DNA from: Circinella umbellata
Taxonomy: Eukaryota; Mucoromycota; Mucoromycetes; Mucorales; Lichtheimiaceae
NCBI GenBank assembly: GCA_025093555.1
Contig: JAIWNF010000010.1
Span: 1-64,000 of the forward strand
Length of the DNA: 64,000 nucleotides
Direction of reading: 5' to 3'
Shown: one piece after another, positions 11,046 through 24,733 of the stretch
Layout of the letters: every line of letters begins with the position of its first letter
Position numbering within the stretch: position 1 is the stretch's first letter
Made by a program: the position numbers and the translations under genes
Notes under the pieces: model-generated
The model's database searches: none
What the model saw: only the letters and a program-made list of their open reading frames with translations
Told to the model about the DNA's origin: nothing

Positions 11046-14000
11046 CAAGATTTGAACAAACACGCTGGGCAAAACAAGCTGAAACGATTATTAGAAGCCT
11101 GAACTCCAACTCTGGTATTTTCGATTTTGGGACCAACCTACCCTTAAAAGAAACAGCATACCGCACCATTATGAAATTGGGACCTATTATAGGTATCCGA
11201 GTCATTACACGTTCACGCAATCCATGTGCTCTACTTATCGAAGTGCGATTTAGCCATGATGACTCCAAACAAAAAGCAATCAATGACAGTGTTTCTTATG
11301 ACAACAACACATATCATGCAACACCTGCTCTTGCAGCAGATGCCCATATCAGCAAAGTTAATTTCAAAGAGCTTCCCTTTGTAGAACCAGAACATCTCCA
11401 TGTAAGTCTACACAATACTATAAGCCATTATGGAAGAGTCAGTCAAATTTGTGTTTATGTCGACCCAGCAACAAGTCTCTATGAAGGCGAAGCAACAGTT
11501 ATCTTCTTAGACATAACTCCACCACCCGATCATATGTTAGATGCTGAACCTTATTATAAAAAACCACTTACCCGAAAAGTTTATTTTGAAGATTGGGATG
11601 CCATGTACCTAGCCTCATAGAAAATGCTCCTCCTCTATGCCAATACTGCAAAAACGAAGGCCATAAAAAGGATGATTGTCCTAAAATGAGCGACATGAAT
11701 GTTATTGCTGCCATCAGAAAGGCCACCAACAACATCAATGTCGCAGGCGTCAGGAAGATGACAAACACAAACGTTACATGAACAAAATTGATGGAATGAC
11801 TGCTGAAGAACTCCTAGCAACTTACCCAGCACTTTCCCACAAATTTCAATAATTGGAAGAGTCACTACTGCAGCAACCTACACTAATGTCACCTGACATA
11901 CAAATAAAACAATCTTTTGCTCCATTATTATGAGAATCCTCAACACCACTTCGCATCAACAAACTTGTGGATCCTTCTGGTGATACTGATAGTGACTTAG
12001 TGACATGAAAGATGCCCCTACAGCTTTTCAAATTACTTCTACTGATAATCAATTTATTTTACCAGCACCGTGTACACGCTCTTCCTCAATACCTACTACC
12101 AGACAGCAAGTAACTACTTCAGCAACAAAACCATCAACATCACGACAATCAACAACATTGGCACAACTCTACACTACACTACTGAATAATAATGGCATGG
12201 GACCAGACTCGTCTGGGACCACATCATTAGATTAATAATCGAAAACCATATTTGCATAGCCTCCTTGAATGCTAATAGCTTTCTGAAGGAGGCCAACACA
12301 ATGGTACAGTCTCAATTTGCTGCATACCTTAGATCTAAAACACTTAATATTGATATTCTTACACTATAGGAAGTATCATAAACACGAACTAACACACTAT
12401 CTGAAACCGACTTATCTCTTTTATCTCATATTTTCCCCTGCTCTTCTGCTTGTTTTACCAAACACTGCAGACTCATATGTCTTAACCCTTCTTACTTTCT
12501 TAATAACACCTATGTGACATCCAATCAACATTGTATTTTTTTTAATATTTGTACCTCGCATGGGGCTCTAGGCTTATTGCTGACCCTGTATGCTCCAGCA
12601 GACAGCCAACAATGACCAGAGTTTTGTTCTTCTCTCCTCTCCCTTCCTTGTTTTAATGATATGTCTAGGCCAACAATTATTATGGGTAATTTTAACCTTC
12701 ATTTGCATAAAGTGGTACCAATAGCCATACGGCCCTGAATACAAATGTTATATGACAACTATGCCAATTGCTTTTCATTGGATCAACCAGATGTATTAGC
12801 TTCACCATCAGCACCCCCAACATTCTCTCGCGGATTACAATTCACCACTATTGATTATATATTCATCCAATCACAATACCGATCACGTATCATCCACACA
12901 GAACAACAACCTATTACATAGTCTGATTATAACACCATAATGATGGATTACCAGATCAACTCTCCTGACTGTGGTCCTGGGGCTTGGTGCTTCAACTCAA
13001 CGTTATTAGACCATGAAGAATTCAAACTACTGCTCAAAGAAACAATCACTCAATTTTTAGATATGACTAACAATTTGAATACTACACCAGCTCTACATTG
13101 TGATAAACGCAAAGCTGCTATTAAAGAAACCGCCATCTACTACAGCCGTCGACATAGTAGTTTTAAAAAACATCAAATCCGTGAATTACATCAATGTTGC
13201 TAACAAATTATGTAGCACCATAATTCAATTACTATAACAGTTCTTAATGAAATTGACTGCGAATTTAAAGGGTTTCAGGATACCCAGACCAAACAACTCT
13301 TATTACGAACGGCACATCAATGGCATAAAAAAGGTGAGTGTAGTAATAAATATTTCTTTTGAGTCTTACACCAACATCAATCTGCTGTTATCATTACTAG
13401 TCACCGTGACCCCCTTCTTACTGGATCTCAAGCCATGACTCAGGGCGAAATCTTTGGCATGGCCCGTTCTTACTATACAAAATTATTTACACCCGATCCA
13501 ATATCCCATCATGATGCTATACATACACTTATTCACTCTATTCCAGCTGGAAAAAAACACTCTTACTAACTCAACAAACTCATTTAATTACACCTTTCAC
13601 CCTGACTGAACTCGTAGATGTAATACAGCATGCTCCACTTGGTAAAAGCCCTGGTCTGGATGGCTTACCTTTTGAAGTATACCGTTTTCTATTAACACAT
13701 ACTAGATGTCTCAATCTTTTGCTCAAGGTATTGAACAAGGCACTTCAAGAAACGGTATTTCCTTCTTTCTAGCTGGAAACACGCATGGTATTATTATTCA
13801 AAAAAGGTGATCCCCAATTGTTATTAAATTGGCGACCTCTTTCACTAATTAATTCCAATGCAAAACGTTTTACCAAACTTTTGGCAAACTGAACACAATC
13901 ACTTTTACAATTCTTAATCAATCCATATCAAACTGGCTTCTTGGCTAATCGACTCATTTCTGATTATGGTTGAGCAGTGCAAGCGACTATGTGCCATGCA

Positions 14001-14515
14001 CATAAAGTTTGGACACTAAACCTGGATTCTCAAACTGGAGTAGCTGTAGTTCTCGATAGGGAGAAGGCGTATGACTGAGTTCATTCCAAATATCTTAAAC
14101 AGACATTAGCAAGGTTTGGTTTTCCCCCTATTTCTATAAATGCTATTACTACACTTTTCTTTTTAACATCATTTTTTATTTCTATTAATGGCTGGCTTTC
14201 TGAACCTGTAAGTCAACTATGAGGACTACGGCAAGGAGACCCCATTTCCCCTCTTCTATTTAATTTAGCCTTTGAATCACTGTTATGTACCATTTTATAG
14301 GATCCCTTACTTCAAGGTGCTCCTCTTTCTCCCCCCCCCTCATCATAATATTCATTTTCGCACCATTTCACTAATTGATGCTCCTCTGTAGCTCAAGCTC
14401 TGCGCATATGCCGATCATCTTCTAGTTTTTCTCCACCAACCGCAAGAATGGGATCAACTGTTCAGCCATCTTACTCTCTATGGTCAAGCCCCCAATGGCT
14501 GGGTTAATCTCACGT
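11046..14515 (+). pseudogene. Dead LINE (non-LTR retrotransposon): gag-like ORF1 and reverse transcriptase ORF2
   Basis: ORF1 remains open from about 11046 to 11620. After a 1-nt shift it reads into a CCHC zinc knuckle (CQYCKNEGHKKDDC, near 11638-11680), a common nucleic-acid-binding part of LINE ORF1. Traces of an endonuclease follow (IIMGNFNLHLHK, FTTIDYIFIQSQ). A reverse transcriptase runs from about 13566 with signature blocks LGKSPGLDGLPFEVYR, FKKGDPQLLLNWRPLSL, DREKAYD, GLRQGDPISPLLFNLAFES and AYADHLLVFL (the usual YADD is altered). At least six in-frame stops and several shifts show it is inactive. From 13566 to about 14300 it stays in one frame and is broken only by stop codons, four of them TGA. 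The boundary with the Helitron piece is placed at about 14515. Confidence 0.85.
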
Positions 14516-15107
14516 TCAAAAGAAGAAATATTGGGCAAAGGAGGGAGCGTTGGACATTGTGAAAGCAAATTATTTTGATCCAAAAGAGGATTATTAATAT
14601 CTGTAATTGCCTGAGTATTACAGCGCACAACATCAGATTCTATATTATTCACATGATATTAGTGCTGATAGTCTTCCAAAAGATGGTCGCCATATATTTG
14701 TCACAAAGCACTAGGATTGGATGGATTTGCGAATAAAAGTAAAGTAACAAAAAGATGACAAAGTTGAGGGATGGATGTTACAACAACAGATATTGTTTCT
14801 GTAAGACAAATATCATATTCTTCATTACTTTCCAACAACAAATGTGTGACAGCTGCTTCTTAAAATAATTCATATTCACAACCACTGTAACATGGTAAAT
14901 CATGATAACTTTGTGCACCAGGAACATTATATAGCAAAAGGTGGAATGAGAATCGTTTCATATTACTGGGGACACAAATACTACCTGACCAACAGCAGCT
15001 GTGGATCGAGTTTGTGGACTCTAGTAATTATGGGCACCACTTGTGTTCTAAGAATATTGTGATAATATTTGATGATAGCATAATTCCCGTGCAATAGGAT
15101 CATCACT
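14516..15107 (-). pseudogene. Helitron Rep/helicase fragment, inverted half
   Basis: Read on the minus strand from 15107, this gives DDPIARELCYHQILSQYS, then SPQTRSTAAVGQVVFVSPV, then FHLLLYNVPGAQSYHDLPCY, EAAVTHLLLESNEEYDICL and IPQLCHLFVTLLLFANPSNP. The order matches the segment of Helitron transposases that follows the Rep domain (..ARELLY.. / RLLL..V.GA.SFEDL / LFA.IL....PSNP). Stops and shifts make it a pseudogene. It abuts the dead LINE on its left. The sequence that should precede it in a Helitron lies at 15275-15905 on the other strand. Confidence 0.7.
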
Positions 15108-15274
15108 TATAAAATAATAAAAGTAATAAAATATATTGGTAAGTAGAAAGAATTAATAAAAAAGATATAAAGCAATAAATATAAGAATTATAAAGTTTAC
15201 GAAATGTGGCTTCTGAACATACTGCAACTTGCTTATTTATTTATTTAATGATCCTAACAGCTTGATAATCCACT

Positions 15275-15905
15275 TTTCGCGCAGTGATCCCGATTCACCT
15301 TGCATGGTAATTGGTTACTGTTCTAAGCATTATCCAAAGCATTTATCCAGGAAACTACTGAAGCTGAAGTAGGTGGTTATCTAATATATCGACTATATAA
15401 TGATGGCAGAACAGTAGATGTACGAAGAGGTAGAAACAGAGTTGCACTTGACAATACCTAGGTGGTGCCCCATAATCTTTATTTGACAACGAACTATGAT
15501 TCTCATATAAATGTTGAGATATATAATAATGTCGGCACTGTCAATTATCTCTATAATTATGTATACAAAGGACATGATTGTGTGTTAATGTCTATGCATC
15601 ATCGCTGGAATAATGGTAGTTCAGCTACTACTACTGCTACTGTTGATAACAAAGATGAGACTGATGAAATGACCTTATATTACGATGCTCTCTATGTATC
15701 TGCATTGGAATCTTTTTGGCGTTTGTTTAGTTTTTTATTGCACTCGAGAGCACCCTTTGTGCAATCTTTATTTATCCATTTGCCTGGGAAAAAAAGCATA
15801 TACGTATTATCGCCCAAATCAAACTGTGCAACAAGTAATTGAACGTCCAGTACAAAAAGTCTCAAACCTTGAGGCATACTTTGAATTAAATTGGTATGTA
15901 ATTCT
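15275..15905 (+). pseudogene. Helitron Rep-domain fragment
   Basis: The plus strand reads SPCMVIGYCSKHYPK, a 1-nt shift, FIQETTEAEVGGYLIYR, DGRTVDVRRGRNRVALDNT, a stop at about 15459, then VVPHNLYLTTNYDSHINVEI and VNYLYNYVYKGHD. This is the hallmark block of the Helitron Rep (rolling-circle replication initiator) domain. A further shift leads to HLPGKKAYTYYRPNQTV and LEAYFELN. A conserved His-x-His-type HUH motif was not located and may lie further upstream in an intact copy. The fragment is inactive. Confidence 0.75.
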
Positions 15906-18900
15906 TTATTGCTCTTTTAGTATATAGATAGTCCCCCGACTTTGTTTTTCGTATAATATGAAAATTGTGTATGTACTTGATTCTTTGCATTATATTACGT
16001 ATAAACAAATAATTATTTGCCACATATAATTTTTATGATATAAAGGTCGTGTATACTCTCAATAAAAGAAGGGATTTATTTATTTATTTCTACTCTTTGC
16101 ATTTTATTATAAACAAATAATTATCTATTACATCTTTTTTTTATCTTGTATACACTCAATCAAAGGGGAAAGGGATTTTTCCAAATCTTGAATTTTATTA
16201 TAAACAATTGATTTGTTATTTATATAGTTATTTGTATTACCATAAACTATTGAAAATTATGCAACTTTGGGTAATTAAAAAGAAAACTCGGATTTTATTA
16301 TCTTTCATATAGAATATTAAAACATGTTATAGAAGGGTCTATAATCCAAAAAAGTGGTATAGAATGCTTCAAAAAGAAAAAGACAGAATTTATCCTGCTA
16401 ATATTCTAGTTATAGTAGCCGCCTACAAAAATTATTTATATAAGTCGTCTCGTTTTTTTTTTTGATAATAAAGACAGTATTCTAGTAGTTGACGACGATT
16501 AGGTTGTTGATGGAGAGCTGAATGACAATGAACAGTTCATAAATGCTGAGATCCCGAATTCGGGAACAATAAAGATAATGAAAACAATAGAACACATGTT
16601 GACCAAGATTGGTTTATACATAACGTATAATTTTATTGTACCAAACCATGTAATATTTCCAATTACAACTAAAAAAAACCTTACCCTTTTCATGATCCTT
16701 TATCTACTACCACGTCAGACGTCTATTCATATGAGCATCTATTTATCCCCATTGTGGTATTTCTTGTAGTATTTCAACTTCATTTTGTTTCCTAGCATCT
16801 ATCAAATATTATAATCAACTTCTGTAATATGTTCTAATTAATATATATCTATTATATAATAATACAGCATACAAAACAAAAGCAAATGTAAAGACCTACC
16901 ATTATAGTATATATGTTACTCGCAATGTCAAGGAGCTACTGTGCAAGTATCCTAATATTATTTCTTAAATGGCAGAACTATTCAAAACAATTAACGAATA
17001 TTATGTGTAGTTTGGTGATTGACGTGTAAAAAAACAAAAAAAAATATATTTTGATTCTTCTTCCTTTCATAATCATAAACTATTTAATGAGTTCACGCAA
17101 ATTGTATTGGCTATCAGCTGCGTTAATGAAGCTGATATTGTAATCAAAGAAGAGATTGTTTTTAAAATGGAAGGTAAGAAGTATTAGGGCGTGAATATCG
17201 TAAAAAGAAAAAAAACCAGTTTTACTTACTTTACAGAAAAAATATATAGGCGCGGGTGTATGGTTACACACTGCCCCACACTTTTGAAAGAAAACATTTT
17301 TTCTTTCGTTATATCTACACAGCAAACAGTTTATGCAGTTTTTTTTTTATTGATCAACAATCCTTTCGCTCAACACAACAATGCTTCCATCATCTACTCT
17401 CAACAATCTAACCGGAACAGGAGGAGTTTTTAACTCATAAAGACCAGCAACAAAAAATTCTTTTTTTTATAACTATTTGTTAATATTTATGATGACTTAT
17501 GATCAAGCACCATTTTGAAAAATATCTACTCTTTTCTCTAACTATTGTATGTTTTAACTACTACACATCTTCCAATTTCACCAGAGCACTGGTCGTCAAT
17601 CTCTTCAACAGACATGGACCTTCGCTAGACCAATACTTCTTTAATTACGTAGCAAACTTTCAGCTTGCCCTAACAAACTCGAACCGCAATACAGCATCTC
17701 ATATATATACTCAATTGAATCAGAGCAAAATCCAATAATATTTTATTTCTTTTATTACGTACCATATGACGACGACAATTTCGACGATTTAACTTCTTTT
17801 CTTTCAGCATTACAACTGGACACCATTTTCGACAAGTCATTATAAAAAAATCTTGTACTTTTGGAGACCTTGTTTATATAGCATGATTCTTGAGCGAGTT
17901 ACATGGCTGTGAAAGGTTTTATATCTGTCACTCGAGGTAAAGTCTTCTGTGTGGGATACTTCATTCTGATAGTGGATGGTGTCACCCTTACTCAATGATA
18001 GTACTAACATACTTATTTAGCTAGATATTTATCAAATTTCCTCACAGATCCGGCAAACGACTCACTTCCACACTTTGTACAGTAATGATCATACCAGGGT
18101 GATTGACAACCGGGGCTACTTGTTGATGAGCTGTTATCTTAGGATTTATATAGTATCACAGTGAAAAACGGGCAAACAGTATATACGGGATGCTATTGAT
18201 TTTTAAATGTTCTTAGATGTCTTGGATAAAGGTAGTAAAGTAAGTTTTGGTTTATTTATAAATAAAAAGTGAAATAGATGAGTTGGATAGCAATTACAAT
18301 TATTTGGGGGACTTTTATTATTCAGTAAGAATATGAATGCATGTTGAGGATCGTTAAGTAGAAGTATGCATATAATCCTTTTTTATCAATATTTTTTACC
18401 AACTTTTTACCACATGGATGTTATTTATAAGGTAGTTCTAGTATATTTTCTCTTGTTACATATTGGGTGCGATTTTTTTCAGGTGAAATTGAAGAATAAA
18501 CAGTCGTCATTTTTTTTCACTATATGTTTTTGCATAAAAAATTACTTGGTAAAATATTTACTATATACTTTGTATAAAAAATCAGTAGGTCATTTTTCTG
18601 TATAGATTTTCGCTATGCGTTTTGTATAGAAGGTATCACAAATATCTTTATTTATAACTACTCAACAATAACTTGGTCTTTTTTATTGACATTTGGATTT
18701 ATATGGTGTGATAGACATATACTATACATAGGTTTCTCTTCATGAATGTAAAAAAAATCACATAGAAAATCGCTTTTATAATACAAATATACAAGCGGAG
18801 ATTGAGTTTAAAAATGGTTTGTGGCAAATCACATAAAAAATATGTGGCTAGGCACATAAAAAACCTGAAAAAACACGGCACCCTGTGTACTTGCCTATCT

Positions 18901-20230
18901 TTTTTTTTTTTATTGTTCTTGTTCGCCATAATACGTAATTATATATCCCTCCCCCTCAACGTTGATTCTGAATTTCTTCTTCTTTTTTTCTTGTTCTCGC
19001 TCAAGGATTCTTCCATCACACACACAGCATTCATCTGCCATAGAATAAACCTGTAACAGTGCAGACCCAAGATACTTATAATCGGGATCGAGTGCAAGTT
19101 GAGTCAAACAGTCTTAATATAATTGAAATTATATTCATCAATAAAAGTATTACTACCAAGACAGCAAACGTTCGACTAAAGGTGCGCACTTGAGTATTAC
19201 TATAGGTATAGTACGGTAGTCTGACTTTGATATTTGATTTAACATAGAGCATCATGTCTCGAACGGTCATTCTTTGTGTTAAATCTAGGATATTGCAATT
19301 TTGTTGTACAGGTCTACTACAGGTTTACATTGATTTATAAGAAACAGGACACTGTCGTTAGTCACGTTCTGTAAAAATAGAAAAATTACACCATAAAAGA
19401 TATTACTTTTGGCTACGAGTGGTACAAGCTATGTTGTTCTTACGTACCATATCTATGATAAGTATACAAGTACAAACGATAGCTTAAACTACCACAGTAC
19501 TAAGTTCACTAAGATTGTCCCACACGCTCTAATAAATACTACTTTGGGACTGTTGGGAAAGTCTACCATGATATATTTTGTAATAATACGTAATATAATA
19601 AATACAATAATTACTAACTTCCTTTTTGATGTTTATTTTACGTAGTGATACTATCTCTCAATAAAAAGATAAGAATTCTTTATTTAGCAAACCTACAATG
19701 ATACGTAAAAACATGACATTTTAGTTGATAAGAAATTCACAAAAAAATTAAAGTACCAAGTTTTATAATGCGTGTTTCTTCATGCATTCTTGAAAGAATA
19801 GCTAGCTAGTGATATAGATTACTATAAATAGATAGCGAATGTCTTGTTTTTGTCTTTACGTAGCTAGTAGTTTCTGAATGTCCCATTTTATAAGTGACTC
19901 AATTCACTCATATGATCATAAAATTATTCGATACATTATATTATCTGCGTTTATTAACACCCAAGTTATGTTTTCATAGCCAATTAGAAATTTTAAATCC
20001 ATATAAGGTATATGCATTTCTAAGAATGAAAATTGTTTCAGCCAAACCGGGGCAGTGCGAGTCAAGTTCCTAATTTAGGACATGTGGCTATGGGGTACAG
20101 CGCTTTTGATTATTCAGCAGATGTGGAATATTTTTTTTTTGTGAAGGGTTTTTAAATGAATATAAAAAGATCGGACAATCCATTCCAATTTTTTTTGTTC
20201 CTCCTTCTAAAATTAAACACATATATAATT
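15906..20230. other. AT-rich stretch, no recognised gene
   Basis: About 4.3 kb after the Helitron remains. Short coding-looking traces occur (LFNEFTQIVLAISCVNEADI near 17083-17145; FTRALVVNLFNRHGPSLDQY near 17577), but they are broken, low in complexity and match no family known to me. A 14-bp perfect palindrome, TCCCGAATTCGGGA, lies at about 16552. The last few hundred bases probably hold the promoter of the bZIP gene. No tRNA or rRNA was seen. Confidence 0.45.
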
Positions 20231-21155
20231 ATGTCTTCCAACACTTATGATCCATTTATCGAATCACTTGTCTTTGATACTAATACTACATCAGCCAATT
20301 CTCCACCAGAAGAACACACAGAAGAATTAGAATTATGGGTATGATATTGTTACTATTATTTATTTATTTATTTATTTCTGGTCTTTTTTTTTATATGCTG
20401 TGTGTGCTGTTATGGTAAATAGTTATATATGTTAACAATTATATTCCTTTATTTTGTTCATTTAGACCAATGCGCAATTTACTTTTGATGTTGCTCCTGG
20501 AAATGCAATCGAGGATAAACCCACCGACTTAACAACAACTACTACAACAGACACTGCCAATCCATTTTTATCATTAAATATACCCCAATTTTCTACTTCT
20601 GATGCTATCGATCCAAATACTGAACTACTCAAGTTGTTAGGCTTGGATAATTTAGTACAACAACAACAACAACAACAGCAGCAGACTTCTCTTTCTACTA
20701 CTAATACAACTAATACATCAACTACAACTGCTCCTTCTGTAAGTCATCGATCTGCACCATTATTACTACCAAAGGTAGACCCTTCACAAGCAAAGATCGA
20801 CGCGTCACTCACACCATCATCCACACCTAAAGCAATAAATGAACAACGCAATAACAACAGTAAACGACCACGGATAGAAGAAGAGCTTAGTCCTCAGGAG
20901 CGAGAAGCGATCGAGGAAGACAAACGACGACGAAATACTGCGGCAAGTGCACGATTTCGTGCAAAAAAGAAGGTTCGTGAGCAAGCTATGGAGCAATCTG
21001 TCAAGGAGATGTCAGAGAAATCAGATAAACTGGAGGAACGCGTTAAATCATTAGAACAAGAAATTAAATGGTTACGAACTCTTTTGATTGAAAAGAGTAA
21101 GAAAAATGAAACAGAAACAGAAGATACAACAACAAAATCATTATCATCACGATAA
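20231..21155 (+). CDS. bZIP transcription factor of the CYS-3/MetR type
   Basis: Two exons, 20231-20338 and 20466-21155 (phase 0 intron GTATGA...TTTAG), giving 265 residues. The N-terminal part is acidic with Ser/Thr- and Gln-rich tracts (a likely activation region). The bZIP spans about residues 183-245. Its basic region is RRRNTAASARFRAKKKVREQ, with the N-x-x-A-A-x-x-x-R core, followed by leucine-zipper heptads (MSEKSDKLEERVKSLEQEIK). The NTAASARFRAKKK form and the EIKWL ending are typical of fungal CYS-3/MetR and Zip1-like factors, which turn on sulfur-assimilation genes in the nucleus. Assignment to that family rests on the bZIP only; the exact targets are inferred. The ATG at 20231 is preferred over the in-frame-looking ATG at 20156, which belongs to a Phe/Leu-rich leader. 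Confidence 0.85.
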
Positions 21156-24100
21156 GATAATTACATAATACGACACTATATATCATCGTCCATCATCATC
21201 ATTATATACAATTTACATTTCCCTCCTCTCATCTTTTCCTTATGCTTTTTATTTGTGTACATATGAAAAATATTCCCCATCTCTAATTTTATGCAATAGT
21301 TTCAACCTTTTATGCGTCGATTGATTTGTCATCTTTCCTTAGATTAACAGCAGATTACACAAAAAATAAAATATTTTTTTACAGCTAGGCATAAACGCAG
21401 TGTGCGCGGCCTTCCATAAAAGTTAATGATTACACGGGACCGTTTGCTCGGATCTCAACTTTTTTTTTTACTATTAATAATCTACAATTGATTATTCAGC
21501 AAGACAAACAACTTTAATAAACAATGCTGCATAATATACAACAGCTTAAGGGTATTGATTCTATCTTATTCCCCGCACAAACAACTCTTTTATTTGTTTG
21601 TATATTTTTTTTTATCGCATGGTGAATATCGCTTTTTTACCGGACCTATTTATATTTATCAAGTTTATATATCTATGTTGTTTCCTTCATTAGCATACAT
21701 ATTGTGATCTGTTATTTCTCATCTGATTTTTCAAGTATGCTAATAAAATTATTATATATTAAATAACCAAACACATGTATAAATTAAAATCAGTAATATA
21801 AATTTATGTCATCAGGTGATGACTTTTCTTTTTCGTTATATTATTCAATACACTTTTTTTTAAATGTGTGCTTAATAAAATAACAGGGTGCGTGCGTACA
21901 TCATTTTTTTTACGTGACGATGGACGGGATGTTTTCTCTTTTTTTTTTTTGGCGTTACGTAAAAGAATTGTGTTTAATTGGATGGCTGTAATTTTTGTTA
22001 TGTTGTTGGTAAGGGAGCTAGAGAATGAAAATCAAGATCATGGTACAGTAAATCTCAGATGCCGACTTTACGAAATTCATATGTCATTTTGGTGAGACAT
22101 TTTATAATAATTATACCCATATAGATAAAATAGATTACAATATAAATAATGTATAAAATAATATCATATAGTATCAAATATTGTAATAGAAAACACAAAA
22201 TAATGAATCATATATATTGACAAAAAAAAATTTACTTTATCATATTAAAAAAAAAAAGTGCTAAAATATGATGACATTATGATGTTATACAGTATCAATT
22301 TCCAAGGCCTTTACAAAGTGTTAAGTATTACTGGGTTTATTATCAATGTGACAAAAACATGAGTGAACCCACTCAAAGTGGAAGGTTGATCTACAAACTT
22401 GTTTATAGAGTCGCTTCAACACATGATCCAACATAAAAAGAGGGAAAAAAAGCATTTATTATTGACACCAATAATAAAACAGAACCAACGCATAGAAAAT
22501 ATAGAGTAAAAAAAGTACTGTTCACATATCATCCGCATTTTTCGAACAACATAGAACAAGTCATAGACAATTCCGCTCGCTAAAAGATTTATTTTTTTTG
22601 AAGCATTCCATACCAGGATATGTAAGATAGACACATATGTTTCAGCCATTTAATTAGTTTTGAAACATAGCAAGACTGCATAATGAATGTGTAGGAGATT
22701 ATACATCCTTTTGGCTTTCATATTCTTTGTTAATCATATCTAAAACCTGCATATAGAACAAATATTGAAAGAGCAGAAAAAGTATTAGTTCGCGTATTCA
22801 TATATGTGGGTTATTTGGGTAGTGAAAGGGAAAAAATGAATTAGCTTCCCACTTCTGGTGGTGGAACAGCATGTAGAAAATACCGTAGGTAAAAAAAAAT
22901 TCATGTGCAGATTGCTATCAAGCTTTTCATGACACTGTATAAAAAAATAGTATAAACATATTATGAATACCTGTCTTCTTTGATCTAAATTCCCATTCTT
23001 CATCAGTGAAGAAAAACCTATTTAGTTTATTGGTATACATAATAAAAGTTTTCGAATGATGTAAAAAACAGTAGATGTAAGTTTTTTTTAACAAGTACGT
23101 GATAAGGTCAAAATGCCAACCACAATATATTTGCCAAAATAAAAAAAAGTTTATATGACCATATTGGATCATAATTCACCTAGCAAAAAAAAACGATCTA
23201 ACATTATTAAACAAGAAAGCTTCTTTTTCCTCGTGACTAGCATGACGCGACTCAACAAAAGTGCTTTATTTTCAATGTATGTTACAAATTTACTCTAAAG
23301 CCTAGTTTAATTTTGTTTTGCGTTGAACGGTTTTAGGGTGATTAACCTACTACGAAGAAGCAAAAGCACTACAGTAATTTTAAATATAGTAGTCATTAAA
23401 CATCCCATATTATTTAGATGCATACATCAAAGAAAAAAGAGATAAGATGAACGAAAATAAATAAACAAGCATCATTTCTGCAGAGATAGCACCATTCCAA
23501 AACATTTTACCTGAGCTACGATATCTAATAATGTTTTTTTTTCCGAAAGCACTGCATGCTACATCAAAAAACAAATACATGTAAGGCGGCGGAGAGTAAC
23601 AATTTTTGAGTGTACGTACTGTCAAAAATTATAGTACAAATAGAGGTTCAAAAACCTGATCCTTTTTATTATACATGGTACACTATCTTGCATAGTAGGT
23701 TTTTCTAATAAATAAAACAACTAGATTATTTGATATCCTACGTATGTCAAAACTAATATTAGTATGGAATAGCAGAGCTTTTCATAAGCAGTCAATATGA
23801 GTAATAAATTTAAATATATATACGTATATGAACACTAGAAGATTGTAGAGGATGAAGAATTTTGGCCTTTTATCATACAATTAGACACAATATATGATGG
23901 AATACTGAAATTTATCACTATTAGTGCTAATATTATTCAAATATATGATTATTCGCCTACTAATATACAGATTTTTTTCAACTTTGTTTCTTTACCGTGA
24001 CAATATGCTCAATGACATGAGTGAGTTACAATTAATAACACGACTGATTACCCTTCTATTAGTACCGTTACAGATCATGCTCTTGCACAATACAATTCTA

Positions 24101-24733
24101 AAACTTTGAAACATTTTGCTTTTGCTACGTAAACACACTCTTTTTTTTTCAACTCTAGTAAATATTATTATAATATGAGTGATAAATATACAACAAACAG
24201 AGTAATGGCGCGTTTTCCATTATTACTTATTATTTATTGTGAGTGTTTGATCCCTACGTACAATATTTTTCAAATATGTACAGTACGTACGTAGATAAAA
24301 AAAAAACTTCGGTTACTATATTAGTGGAGTAAAGAATTCATTAGCAACTCTAATAAAAAAAATTATCTTTTACATAATTTGATTTTGTCCAGATCACTCC
24401 TTTATTTCTATTATTTATTGTACATATTCAAAAAGGTATTCAATCTGTTCATTTAAAAGAAATAAAGCTTTTACACTAATTAATTCATTATTTTTTATCA
24501 CAGTTTATGCTTTTTATTGCTATTACGTTTATGATATTATTTTTTGATTGAAATAGTAGACGAAATCTCATGTTTCCGAATACAATAGAGCTCTCACATA
24601 TTTCAAGGACAGCAACAGAAAAAAAAATTAGATAGGTAAAACACTAGATTCTAAGTTTAGGCAAAAACGCGCTTTTTTGTTCTCTTTTCTGGTTCCTTTT
24701 TTTTTATTATAATACTCCCCCCCCTCCTCCTCA
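21156..24733. other. AT-rich intergenic stretch, nothing recognised
   Basis: About 3.6 kb with many poly-A/T tracts. All small frames are Phe-, Leu- or Lys-rich shadows with no domain. No repeat pairs or RNA genes were noticed. The right end, with a CCCCCCCCTCCTCCTC tract before 24734, is the leader of the Bet5 gene. Confidence 0.45.

Noticed and set aside
14422..14652. A separate minus-strand gene
   Set aside because: It is part of the inverted Helitron remnant, and its left end overlaps the plus-strand LINE trace.
16552..16565. 14-bp palindrome TCCCGAATTCGGGA as a regulatory site
   Set aside because: Single occurrence, no gene nearby, and no known factor can be named from it.
15906..20230. 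A centromere-like AT-rich core
   Set aside because: AT-richness is general in the window and no ordered repeats support it.
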